Source: Rhynchonema sp. JSB1_4 (lineage: Eukaryota; Nematoda; Chromadorea; Monhysterida; Xyalidae). Taken from it: DNA of 64,000 nt. Below are positions 8,887-20,118 of this stretch, piece by piece. Each line of letters starts with the position of its first letter. The stretch's first letter is position 1. The stretch is from the NCBI GenBank assembly GCA_030248065.1, contig JASAMV010000350.1:1-64000 (forward strand), given 5' to 3'. The notes under the pieces were generated by a model. It did no database searches. It had not been told where the DNA came from and saw only the letters and a list, made by a program, of their open reading frames with translations. Both the position numbers and the translations under genes were made by a program.

Positions 8887-10949
8887 CCTGAGGGAATTGA
8901 GTGAATCGTCAAAACTTAGCTGATTATTTTTCGGATTATTTGAAATGAATCTTGGTGCAGTGCATTTGGGCGTTTTCTTTCGCTGTATGTCCTGTACAGC
9001 GCGTGCTTGGTGCAAACGTAAAAACTGTGCATGTTTTACAGAAGGTGAAAACTTGCGTGCGGCGATGCAGCCGTTATGTACAAAGCAGCGCAGAAAGCAA
9101 CTGGTTCCTTGGCGTTGCATGTGCACACAATTCACGAGCGTGTGTGCAGTTATTCAATGCAAAATGTTTTATCTTGCCGTCATGTGCACACAATTTTGTT
9201 CGAAATCAATGTCAAGAATAAAAAAATGTTTCAAAAAACGATAACGAAAATAAGTCAGTTTTCGGCTGCATTACAGTAAAGGCAAGCTACACCACCATAA
9301 GCTCGATTTCGCAGCTGGCCGAATGGTGAAACATTCTGACGTGGCTGCTGATTTGGGAAATGTTACACGTTGAAGAAAAAGTGCCGGCATGCATCATTTT
9401 CTCTTTCTTTTTTTTTTAAACCCCCACCCCCCCAAAACGGGGTCGTGGGCAGTACCTATATACCTGCATTGTCATGAGCTGCTTTGAGGACAAGGAATCA
9501 TACTTGGATCAAATTTTGTGAAACAGCAGCTCACGGCTGGATATACCATATTTGGTCATGGTTCATGGAACACCTGTGAAACATCATTGTTGAAACGCAT
9601 GAAATGAATTTAGGGTGCAACTGAAACAACGTGTTCTTGGTGACAAGATGTGAAAAGGTTTCAATTCCGTTTTTGAGTACGGCAGTGCATGTCTAGTTTT
9701 TTTGCGACTATTCTTCATGTGAAAACAAGGCAGTGAATCATGTCTCATTTAGGTTATTATAGAAATAATAATCAACAACACATGACTTGCGAAAACTTTT
9801 TTCTAAAATTTGCAGCAAAAACGCGGGCAGAGTATTTATTTGTTTGTTGATGCCTTGCTAAATGTTGATGTTCTAATTCAATCATAATTATTACGTTACT
9901 TATCTCCCCATTGTTTCTGTCGTTTATCCCTATGCCTGGTTCGGCGTATTATGCATATTTACTGAAGATTTACAACCGGTTTCACTCTGCAGTAAACATC
10001 CTTCGTTTCATGTTATGAAGAATCAATTGATAATACAGCCAATCTGATAAGAAGTGTCTGTTGCGAGTGTTATTGTGAGCTTGGTCGGCAGCCCTTGTAC
10101 ATGAACGTGTTTTGTCTATAATGCCAGACACAAACCGGTGGTTGATAACTTCATGGTTGGGTGCATATTATAGGCAGCGCGTCCGCTCTGAGATTACCAA
10201 AGGTACAGTCCACTGGAGCTGTGTGAAAAGACGTGGTTCAGGAAAAAAATCTGTTTCAAATTCGCAGAATGTTTTAAATCGTTTCAATACATAAGCATTT
10301 TTTGTTCAAAATCCTTATCAAAATGGGTACGACATCAGAATGCAGTTGGTTTGTGACGACCCAAATCCGTTTTATACCCAGAGCGAAGTGTATCAAGACT
10401 GTGCCGCAGTTTTTCATATAAATCCCCCGGGGGCTCTATTCGGGAACTGTGGGAAATCGGCTTGTTTGTTTCAGACACCGGAGGGCGTTGTATGCGACTT
10501 ATCGGTAACGCTGCCCATCAACCGCTTTCTATAAACGTGTAATTCGATCTTGGGTTTGAACAGTTGATATGCTGAAAAAAGGGAGAAAATCCTGCTTTGG
10601 GATGAAAATCCTTGCCTTTTTGTTAAAATCTATCTATGTATTTGTTGAAATTCATGGAATCCATTTTTCTAAAACAGGGCCACCTGGGGCTCCATTCGGA
10701 AACGTGTCCGGGTGATGGGTGCTCTGCATGGAAAACAACGGTGATATTCTGTACGTGTAATGTGCTTATCAGTGTTTCTGTTATTTGAAACATAGACCAG
10801 CTTACAAGCTGCTGCATTACGCTTGTCTGGTGTATTCTGCACGAACTTTTATTTTCGCTCCTGTAAAGTTCAGCTGACGATTCAATCATATATCAATCAA
10901 GAAGCAAATACCATTTACCAGACGCGATTTTTAAGGAATATCGGGAATA
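8887..10949. other. intergenic, no gene seen
   Basis: The span lies between divergent neighbours (secreted-protein gene on minus, PTR gene 1 on plus) and so should hold both promoters. I see no exon. Homopolymer tracts occur at about 9405-9440. Two copies of a GGGGCTCTATTCGG module lie at about 10430 and 10685, and one TGAAACATCA motif at 9577. Confidence 0.5.
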
Positions 10950-13900
10950 ATGCCGCAGATTTCCAGAAATGAACCCCGAGGACTGAAATGGCCCTGTTTG
11001 TATCTCACGAACGGATATCGCAAAATGCTGGGTGCACTCGGGGCCAAGGTGGCCAGACACAGAGTGGTGGCCATTTTGGGATCATTGCTGTTCACGTTGT
11101 GGTTAGATTGAAATTAAAAAAGTTAAATTAAATTTTAGATTTTTAAATTTGTTTTTTCTGTTATACAATTTGCAGTTTGTAGATGCATACACGAGTAGAA
11201 TACTAATTTACGGTACGTTGAGACAAATCAATACAGTCGTCATTTCCTCGACAAAAAGTGACCATAGTGGCTTCATGCGAGTGGCATTTTTTTTGAAATG
11301 TGCCATATGCTTTGAGAATATCGTGCTTTGGACAAAATAAATACAAATTTCATTCATCTTCATCGCGATAACCCGATTTCCAGCCTTTCACCCGGTCTGC
11401 TATTCGTTCGGTTGAATGAAAACCTCAAACACGGCTACACGCCGAGCGATGCCCCATCCGTTCATGAACTGTCGGCGTGGCGTCGATTCCATCGAAAAAC
11501 CGGCGAACCGCAATTATTTGGCGTTTTCGTGACGGCGGCCTCGTCAACACGCAAAACGCGAAACCGTGCCGCACAATCGCTTCTTAACATTGCGGATCTG
11601 AACGAGATATGGCACGTTTTTGAACGAACAGTGAATGATGTCAGCGTGAATCATAAAGGAAGTGAATGGAATTACCGGCGATTGCGAGCGAAACAGTATG
11701 AACTGCTGAATGAGCCTGTGAATCTGGTCAGGGTTAGTTGCGTTATTGGAGTTCGTGTTGATTTTCTGCGATATTATCGGTGATCGGTCCACCGGTCTTG
11801 CCTTGGAGCTTGGACACGTGATCTGTTGTAAAGTAGCATGTACACATTTCGCAATTTATACTGATGCTGCTAGTTTTGACCACCGCAACCACCACCCAGA
11901 CAGCTGATGAAGATCTTTGCCGCTGGACGAAATTAGAGACTTCAGTGATGCTTGAAGTTTGACAGTCCAAGGCAAGACACGACCGATCATCACGTTTGAT
12001 ATCGTCATTTGCATGTCTTTGTCATATTTGATGTTATCGCTCGCAGATCACGTCGTGCCCTTGAATAACGTCCGGGGCTGGAATCACAACGACTGTATTT
12101 TATGAAGCTTATTCCGTTTCCAGCAACTGCTCTCGACAAACGCGTCCGCCCATATCCATTTCCCGATCAGCTACTACGCCGGTCAACGTGTGAATCTGGC
12201 ACTGAACCTATTCGGTCCGCAGACCACCGCCGACATCGAGGAGACCAGCATCGACGCGCCGGTTCTGACCGGCATCGAGATGGTGGCCTTGTGGTACCGA
12301 ATCGACATAAATTCGACCGAAACGCGTGACATTGTCGATAAATGGGAGCACGCAATGATGGACATGACACTGGCCTATAATGCAAACAACAGTGAAACAT
12401 CACCTGGCCTGAGGCTGGTGCCGTTTGGCGAGCTCATCATCAACTCCGAGGTGAAACACGCCGGTCTGGCCAGTGCGCCGAATTTTGTGATCGGCGGCGT
12501 TGTGTTGGTGGTGCGTTTGGTTTCCTGGATTTTCGTTAAATGTTGTTCTTTTATTGCCAAAAAACCCAGTGGTCAGTTTCAAGCGCCACCACAATTTCGA
12601 AAACCAACACTGGAAGTCATGCGTGATTTCAGCTAAATATTATGCATTTACATATTAGCGGATCGCACTGACCAACTGTGCACCAGGCCATTATCAGTGC
12701 TGTGAACCTTTTCACCACCACAGAACATCAGGGTACCGAACCGTTGGGGTGGAGAAAGATGTCTGTTTGGGGCTGTGCATGCGAAAAATGGCCGTTTTCG
12801 GACCGGCAACTTTCGAACCGGCCGGTCCGAGGCACTAGTTGCCGGTCCGCAAGCAACTCAGCTGTCCTCACAACAACCGGCGGGTGCACCAGGTGCTCAT
12901 CAGTCTTTTTCATCAGCTGTTCGTCATCAGCGTGGTGGCCATTCGTGCGCACATTGACGGCGCGCTTCATTGGCACCTGTTGTTGGTCGTATTGGCCACT
13001 GTGACGTCACCCATCCTCGCGTGCGTGTCGACAATTGGACTGATTCTGCTGTGCGGCCTGCATCTGAATGTTATGATTTTGGTCGTGCCTGTGCTTGCGA
13101 TGGCCATCGGTTAGTGCAGGTAGTGACCCTCATTCCATAGTGATTTTTTAACCGACTTTTGATTCGGATTCCGCCCCATTAACTATCAGGTACAGGGTTG
13201 TTTCAAAAAAAAGTGGTTAATTTAAAAAAAAATTTAAAAAAAAAATTTTTTTTTTGAAACTCAGATTTTGCTTTTTTTTAATAAAAAAAGTTGCCCAAAA
13301 TGGGCTGAAATGTCCAAAAATGGCCTTTTTCGAGGCAAAAAATTGGCACTTTTTTTCTGTGGACGGGACAATTTTTCCAAAATCGCGCCTGCGGCGCCCT
13401 GTATTGTCCCCAAATCCGTACAGGGATGCGCGGGGCTGGTCTTTTAGAGTGATGTGGCACCGATAATGTACTACTGCATGCTGCTACACATGTATAGATG
13501 CAGGTATGGTGCAAAACCGGGCGCGCAAAGTCGATCTGACACGCAAGATTTGGGCTGTAATCGATATTTTGATGGTCGTATATCAGATATTCGGCATTAG
13601 ATGCATTAAAATACGTTGTACAGCATGCTACAATATATTAGAGTAACATCGTTAGTGAACATCAACCTCACATTGGTCGGAGACCATAGAATCTGCACAA
13701 TACTACCGGGTGTCACCGCACAAGTTGGGTCTCAGGCGAAAATTTTTCAATTTTTGAAAAATATGTTGTATCGATTTCATTTATTCTGAAACGTCGTTTG
13801 CAACACTTTTTCTAATAAAAAAAATTTTCGTCAAAAAAAATCAAAAAAAAATTTTTTCTTTTAAAAAAAAGCTCGTTAATAAAAAAATTTATTTTTTCAA

Positions 13901-16900
13901 CCCTGATCAGGTATAGATCGGAAACGCTGAGTTCTGATGGTGTCCACTATATAATGCGGAGAGCAGGTTTTTTTCAACCAGCACAATTCAAGTTTCATCT
14001 TGAAAGAAGAATCTATGAGAACGGATATCTGTGAAAAAAATCGTTGTACGTCGCTCGACACGAACCTATCTATACTACTAAAACAGGAAGACGTATGTGG
14101 GTATGTGTGTGGTTGGCCCCCTCCCTCGGAGGTGCGGAAAGGTCAATTTTCAAGGGTAGCTTTGGGTATGCTAACGGGTGTTCGGGGGGGGGGGGGGCAC
14201 GGCACGGGCGCGGCGCTGTAGCCGGGCCGTAGGCACGGGTCCCGTCTGGTTTTCAATAAATACAGTACCAGCTGCAACTTTGGGTGAATTCTGCACGTAC
14301 GCGTGCGTACGCATGCACGCCTTTGACGACTGTGGGCACAATGTATAACCACCCAGCGGTGCACGCGCAGTGCACGCATACGCACGCGTGCGTACAGTCC
14401 AACCACGAACTCATGAGACGACTTATTTTGAAGTTGACTTGTACGGATCCAATAATGTTCCGGTTCCACGTAATGAAAGAAAGAGAAACGCATGTATTTT
14501 TTAAAAACACGCTCTTCGGTGCGTAAATTCCCTTTTGACTCCCAAAACATTTGTGTGTTGAACGACGCTGCTGTTCGCGTAAGCACGCAACAAATTGAGG
14601 TCAGCCAGCTGGAACTTGTCATCATCTCTCTCGGCCCAATCTCTGTCTTTTGTTTGCGAGAACCCGCGTAACCGGCGCATTTTTTATTCTGGTCAAGCAA
14701 GCTTTAAAGGGTGTGTCTAACGTCTCTTAACCCCATGTTTTATGAGGTGCAATCGAAAGATGACCTCGACAGGCCGGCGTGTGCAAAAAACCGCGTCTTG
14801 TAACTCGCTAAATCGCGAAATCTTGAGGGTTACTTTTCGAATTAAATCAATTTCCGGACACAAAACTCCAGGCGCTTTTGAGTCGGCGCTACTCACGTTT
14901 GGCATTATTCCGCTGAAACATTGCATGTTTAAGCGCGGCTCAGCCGCCTACACAATGCACGTAGACGCTCAACGCACACCGCTCTGGCTGCTGGCTTGAC
15001 TGTGGACACAATGAATGTTTCATTTAACACATAGAAGCTGGTTTGTGTGTGTTTCGCTTCGCAGCTTTTTTCCGTCAGCTCAGTCTGAATTTTGTGTCCG
15101 GAAATTGATTTAATTCGAAAAGTAACCCTCAAGATTTCGCGATTTGACTAGTTAGAAGACGCGGTTTTTTGCACACGGCGGCCATTCGAGGTCGTCTTTC
15201 AATTCCACCCAACAAAACATGGGGTTAGGAGACGTTAGACACACCCTTTAAAAAGAGTCGTCTCATGAGCACGTGGCTGGACTATACGCGTGTACCGCGT
15301 GCACGCCTTTGACCTTTTGAGCACCGTGCACGCGGCGATTGTGGTGCAGTCGGCCTCCTATACTTTTGTGTGCGCAGGCGTCAAAGGCGTGCATGCGTGT
15401 ACGCACGCGTGCTGCACGCGTAAAGGCAGAATTCACCCAGAGTTGCAGGTGGTACTGTAGGTGACAACAATCATTCTAACGCTCTCACATCCCCGCAAAT
15501 TCCAGGAGTGGACGACGCCTTTCTCCTAACCCATTCCTGGCGCCTGAATCGGTATGGTCACGTGACCGGCCAGCCAATCAGCGCTCAGCACCGACTACGG
15601 CGTGTTTATGAAGATGTCGGGCCATCGGTATCGATAAGGTTCGATACTGGCCGAAGACTTACACTTAAAGCCTTGGAAGTAAAGTGGCCGTATGGAATGA
15701 GAATCCCCATTTAGCCTCCGCAACTATAAAGTTGAAGTATAGATGGTTTGTTTATCTTCGGTATAAGGTATGGAATGAATGATTTACAATGAAAGAATGC
15801 TATTTATAGCATTCCCCACTCCTCCCCCCGCCAGGGAGCCTAGGACAAGTGGTTCTGGGGAGAAAATGACGGGTTAAAATCATCTTTTATGGATCACTGT
15901 ATCACGCGCTTATATATAAGATCAGTGTTAATTCAACTGATTTAAAAATGTCCGTAACGTCCTTTTTTCATCGTGTGGCTTGCTTCAATCACACTACCAT
16001 CTCTACTTCAAAGTCCACCATTGTTTCTCACTGTATTTGCCAACATCATCACTCGAAGCTGCAGATCTTTCCGGCTAGTCGTACTCCATCCACAGTCTTC
16101 TTCTCGGCTTCTCGGCCACATAATCAACGTTGCACGTCGGCCAATCATCGCGGCATATCGGCTCGCTTCATCATCAAAGTTTAGTCCACGACGCGATCGG
16201 TCCGAAATTTTCTTCATCCAAATTTAGTCCACGACGCTATGGTCCAAAGTTTTCTTCACGGCACGACGGCAAAATCAGCGCACTCCACGGCGCAGGGCAA
16301 CTCCATGGCCCAAACCCAATTCGGGGCTCTCCACGGCCCAATAACGGCAAAGTCAGTGAGGGTCAAAGGGAATAATTTAATGTCCAGGCAGCTTGGCCAT
16401 AATTGGACTAAAATATCAGCAGAGGCCACGACGTAGGGTTACGGTATTTTTCGGGCACTGCGCGAGGGTGTAGGGGACACACGATATCCCGCAGAAGTCC
16501 GCCAGTTGAAGTATAGATGGTTGTTTATCTCCGGTATAAGGTATGGAATGAATGAAATACAATAAAGGAATGCTATTTATAGGATTCCCCACTATAAGTA
16601 GAAACGTTTTCTAGTTTACTACTATGTACATACGTCGCTAGTCTCAATAGTGGTTCCTGACCAGTTCCCAGCCCTGCCGTGGTGCACCGGCACATCCTCA
16701 GCCTTCAACACATGTTGATGTTTCAGTTCCCTAACCAACGTGCTGGCATTCGCCATCGGTGCGAGTGCCCCCACACCCGAGCTGCGTCTGTTCTGCGTGA
16801 CCGCCAGTCTCGCGATGGCCTTTGACCTGTTCTACCAGTTAACTTTTTTCGGCGCCTGCCTCGTCGGTGCGAACGAGCTGGCGGTGAACAAACGTCATGC

Positions 16901-19852
16901 ATCTTCAGTAATGTCAAATGGCACTGCCAGTTTCTACAGTGTCGCCACAACGGTGACTAGTGATTCGAGCAAAGCTGGTTGGTACAGTCTCGGCCTGTCT
17001 GTCTTCAATCATCGCAATATTGACCACCTTAAGTTCGTGGTTTTGTGAACATTGAACGATCTCGTGAATATATGCTATTTCATTTCTATCCGGTTAGCGC
17101 ATTCTGGCGATGACCTGGTGCTCCGCCGACGTCAAAAATGGGTGCAACCCCACAATTACGAAATCGGATCTAACTAATTTGCAATCAAATATTCACAGAC
17201 AATTGGTGCACCCGGGCATCGTTATAATAACACTAACTTTCAGACCTTCTAGTCAACGGCACATCGACCTCAACCGAAATCGTTGTAATCGAACGCAAAA
17301 CCATCAGCTTTGACTGGCTGTCTTCTTTTTATTGCGATCTGATAATGAGCACATGCACAAGATTCATTGGATGTCTACTGCTGATCGCTTATTGGACAGT
17401 TTCCATCATTGGTTGGATGGCTGATTTTGAATACTTTAAAATTGACCGGTTCTGTTCCATAGACGGATCATACAGTCAAGCTTTTTCGACTCTCTTGTTC
17501 GCATTACCGATCTGCTACAAGCTGGTTTAAACTGAACATTTTTGACGCGACCAGTCGAAGTTCCGAATCAAGTCACAAGGAAAAAGAGTCGCAAAGAAAA
17601 CAGCTCGCACTCCATGCACACTCCTTTATTTGTCTCGCACAGGTCTGGTGTCAATGAAGTCGACGATGGACCCAGCGATGATGGTGCATTCCGATTCAAT
17701 CCTGCTCGAAGCACACCAGCTTCATGAGCGATACATTTGGTCGCAATACAATCCGATATCAATAATCGTATCGAATTGTTCGAACCAATTCCGTCAAAAT
17801 TTCACTGAATTTGAATCTATACTCGCTCAAGTGGAATCGCTGCCAAATTCGAACGGTGTGAATGGCACTGAGATCTGGACCCGCGACTATGCGCAATACG
17901 AAAGAACTTTGAGCATGGTTGATGATTTTCTCTTCGATTTTTGGGACGATGAAAAAGAAGAGAGAAATATCACCCCCCAAAGTGTAAAGAATTTTGATCG
18001 ATTACCGGAATTCCTCGAGTCCGCCCAGTATCAGCACTGGAAGGACGCCATACACTACACGGTGGACAGGTTGGCTGTGATGGGTTCATTGAGCTTGTGA
18101 TGTTTCAAAGCGGATTTGGATTTGAGTCGCTAACCTGGTTGGTCAAGGCCAGTACGAACTGAGAAACCTCAAAACCGGTGTGAAACTGTGTGATCGGTCT
18201 TGTCTTTACATAATCAATCAACTTTTTCCAGGCGACGAAATAATAAAAAGGGGGCTTACGTTAAAATTTAAAAAAGGGTGGTCTACTTTTTAAAGAAAAA
18301 ACTTTTTCATACAGTACTTAGCAAACACCCTGATTACGGGTATTTCGTAATCTACTGACGGCACTAACTCCTCCCATAGCGTAAAAGTTTGAGCAACCGA
18401 GCCGATCGCAAAATTTGCTCCATTATAATCAATGTCATATCAAATTCACCTCCCCCTCGCCATAATTCCAGCCGCACCCGGCGCGTGATGGTGCACAGTT
18501 TCGTGTTCCACGTCACATTCGGCAACATGACGGGCGGTCTATCCGATCAGGTTACGGTATTGACACAACTGCGTCAACTGACGGCCCGGTGCCGGACTGA
18601 GACAGGCATCGACCTAACTGTGTTCAGCATGAACGCACTATTCTGTGACGTCATCATCAATGCCCGACCCGTCACAATCAGGACCATGTGCATCACGATT
18701 GCCACTATGTGTGTTGTTTGTGCACTGTTTCTGGCCAATTTGACCGGCACAGCGATTGCCACGATGGCCGTGGCCAGCATTTGCACCGGTCAGTTGCTGG
18801 AAATCGAATTTTTTGGAAATTTGCTTGACTGTTTCACTATTTTGAATAGCTCGTTCGTCATGTGCTTCTGATCTTTCGACTGCTTGTCAGCCAAAGTCCG
18901 TGATTCTTTCCGAATTTTCAGCTGTTTTGAGTGGGATGTGTGCGTACGCAATCAAATTACGGTATTTGAATGTATGGGCATGATGACAGTTGCGGCAATA
19001 ATGCAAAAGGCTAAACATGAGCTATATAAAGTTTTCGGTAGCACGTTTCATGTTCTCGCAGACGCGCATTGCACCAACTGCTTTGAGCACAAGTAATTTG
19101 CGCACACCTGCTCCCAACCATAATTATTGGGCACGATCTCTGGTCAACCAATTCGCGCCTCCTCCGCTCTACACACAGGTGTGATCGGCTGTCTGCATTG
19201 GTGGCGCGTGTCGCTCGATCCCGTCACGATGGCGTTCATGTTGATGTCGGTCGGCTTCAGCGTCGATTTCATCGCACACATTTGCTACCATTTTCACGCA
19301 CTCCAAGCGCCACACGCGTGCATCGACGACCGACTCAGACACACGCTCGATGTTGTCGCTTGGCCGTTGCTGCAGGTGCACGCGGCAAATCAATATTATA
19401 CTTGAATGCACACAAAGCTTGTGTAGGAAAGTTCTGTGGCTTCAGGCAAGCTGCTTGGGAATGCCAGAAAAATGTGCCTGTACCTGCCCATATGTGGAGT
19501 GCTTCTGCTCTTATGGGTCTACAAGAATAATAGTTCAGCAGAAGTGCGTTTTCGGCCGTCTTGCTTTTGCTGACTTGGCGGTGCACCAAGACATCTCAAT
19601 GTGAATTGGGTTCTACTATGTCAATAATCTTTAATCCAAGGGCTCTTCAACCTTTTTCAGGCCGGTCTGTCCACCGTGTTGTGTCTACTGCCACTCTATT
19701 GGGCTCCATTGGGTGCATTTGTCGTGCTTGTCAAAACAATAGTGCTCACAACAGCACTGGGTCTCGTGCATGGTCTGTTTGTTGTGCCACTATTATTGGC
19801 CATGTGTAGTGACTTGAGGCAAACGCTGTGTTCCGCGAAACTAATGCCTTAA
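10950..19852 (+). CDS. patched-related (PTR/PTCHD-type) 12-TM protein, gene 1
   Basis: Twelve exons: 10950-11101, 11384-11732, 11900-11944, 12124-12510, 12893-13109, 15506-15638, 16727-16977, 17244-17411, 17643-18069, 18472-18788, 19179-19375, 19661-19852. All junctions keep phase; total 2,835 nt, 944 residues, a normal size for the family. Order: TM1 at residues 37-60; extracellular loop with YTPSDAPSVHE; sterol-sensing domain TM2-6 with GVDDAFLLTHSW (about 384); TM7 from about 550; second loop; TM8-12 with GFSVDFIAHICYHF (about 841) and WPLLQAGLSTV. Both RND-type membrane Asp positions (GVDD and GFSVD) are kept, consistent with a proton-coupled transporter; PTR proteins act in membrane and cuticle traffic of lipids or morphogens. 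The least certain boundaries are the ends of exons 3, 4 and 7. The start ATG gives a 36-residue cytosolic lead before TM1. Intron 5 carries two transposon insertions. Confidence 0.92.
13193..13905 (+). mobile_element. hAT-like non-autonomous element, copy 1
   Basis: A 713-bp element with ends CAGGGTTG and CAACCCTG, flanked on both sides by the 8-bp target duplication ATCAGGTA (13185-13192 and 13906-13913). An 8-bp duplication plus CAG-type ends is the hAT signature. It has no transposase and long A/T runs inside each end. It is nearly identical, in opposite orientation, to the element at 58252-58956. It lies in intron 5 of PTR gene 1. Confidence 0.88.
14263..15457. mobile_element. Tc1/mariner-like foldback MITE carrying a second insertion
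   Basis: The ends CAGTACCAGCTGCAACT and its near-complement form inverted repeats of over 30 bp, flanked by TA (14261-14262 and 15458-15459). Arms of about 170-200 bp rich in alternating CG/TG/CA (possible Z-DNA) read inwards. A related stretch lies at about 32880-33258. Its middle is interrupted by a separate TTAA-flanked element at 14708-15247. It lies in intron 5 of PTR gene 1. Confidence 0.8.
14708..15247. mobile_element. piggyBac-like MITE nested in the Tc1-like MITE
   Basis: A 540-bp element with about 165-bp terminal inverted repeats starting AGGGTGTGTCTAACGTC, flanked on both sides by TTAA (14704-14707 and 15248-15251), the piggyBac target. The copy of the host element at 32.9 kb reads straight through this position (TTAA at about 32936-32939 on the other strand) without the insert, which shows the boundary directly. 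No transposase is present. Confidence 0.85.
15731..16594. repeat. pair of about 90-bp direct repeats 0.8 kb apart
   Basis: 15731-15821 and 16505-16594 share GTTGAAGTATAGATGG and a following run of about 75 bases with few differences, in the same orientation. They bracket some 680 bp with imperfect short repeats (AGTCCACGACGC and similar, 16180-16330). This layout could be a terminal-repeat miniature retroelement, but I see no primer-binding site. It lies in intron 6 of PTR gene 1. Confidence 0.55.
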
Positions 19853-19970
19853 TTGATTTTCTTCATTGATCTTGTTCTGGCCTTACATATGTCGTTCAAT
19901 ACATTTACATGTGCATACCTAAGGATTTTTGCGCAATGTGTTTCATGACGATATGCATACCATAAATGTG

Positions 19971-19976
19971 AATAAA
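19971..19976 (+). terminator. polyadenylation signal of PTR gene 1
   Basis: An AATAAA lies 119 bases after the stop codon of PTR gene 1, inside the 266-bp gap before the stop codon of the convergent PTR gene 2. The two 3' UTRs therefore probably overlap or abut. Confidence 0.6.
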
Positions 19977-20118
19977 ACTTTAGTACATATATATGTACCC
20001 GCATTTTTTCATTTTTATGGTGTATTTTATCAGTGGCACGGCATGGAACACGTAAGGGTGTATAATAACAAAAACTAGACAATTTCGAATCAAATAAGCC
20101 CAATTTCTTATGTAGCAA

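Noticed and set aside
14143..14700. 185-codon minus-strand frame
   Set aside because: It lies in the arm and interior of the Tc1-like MITE and shows no protein-like features.
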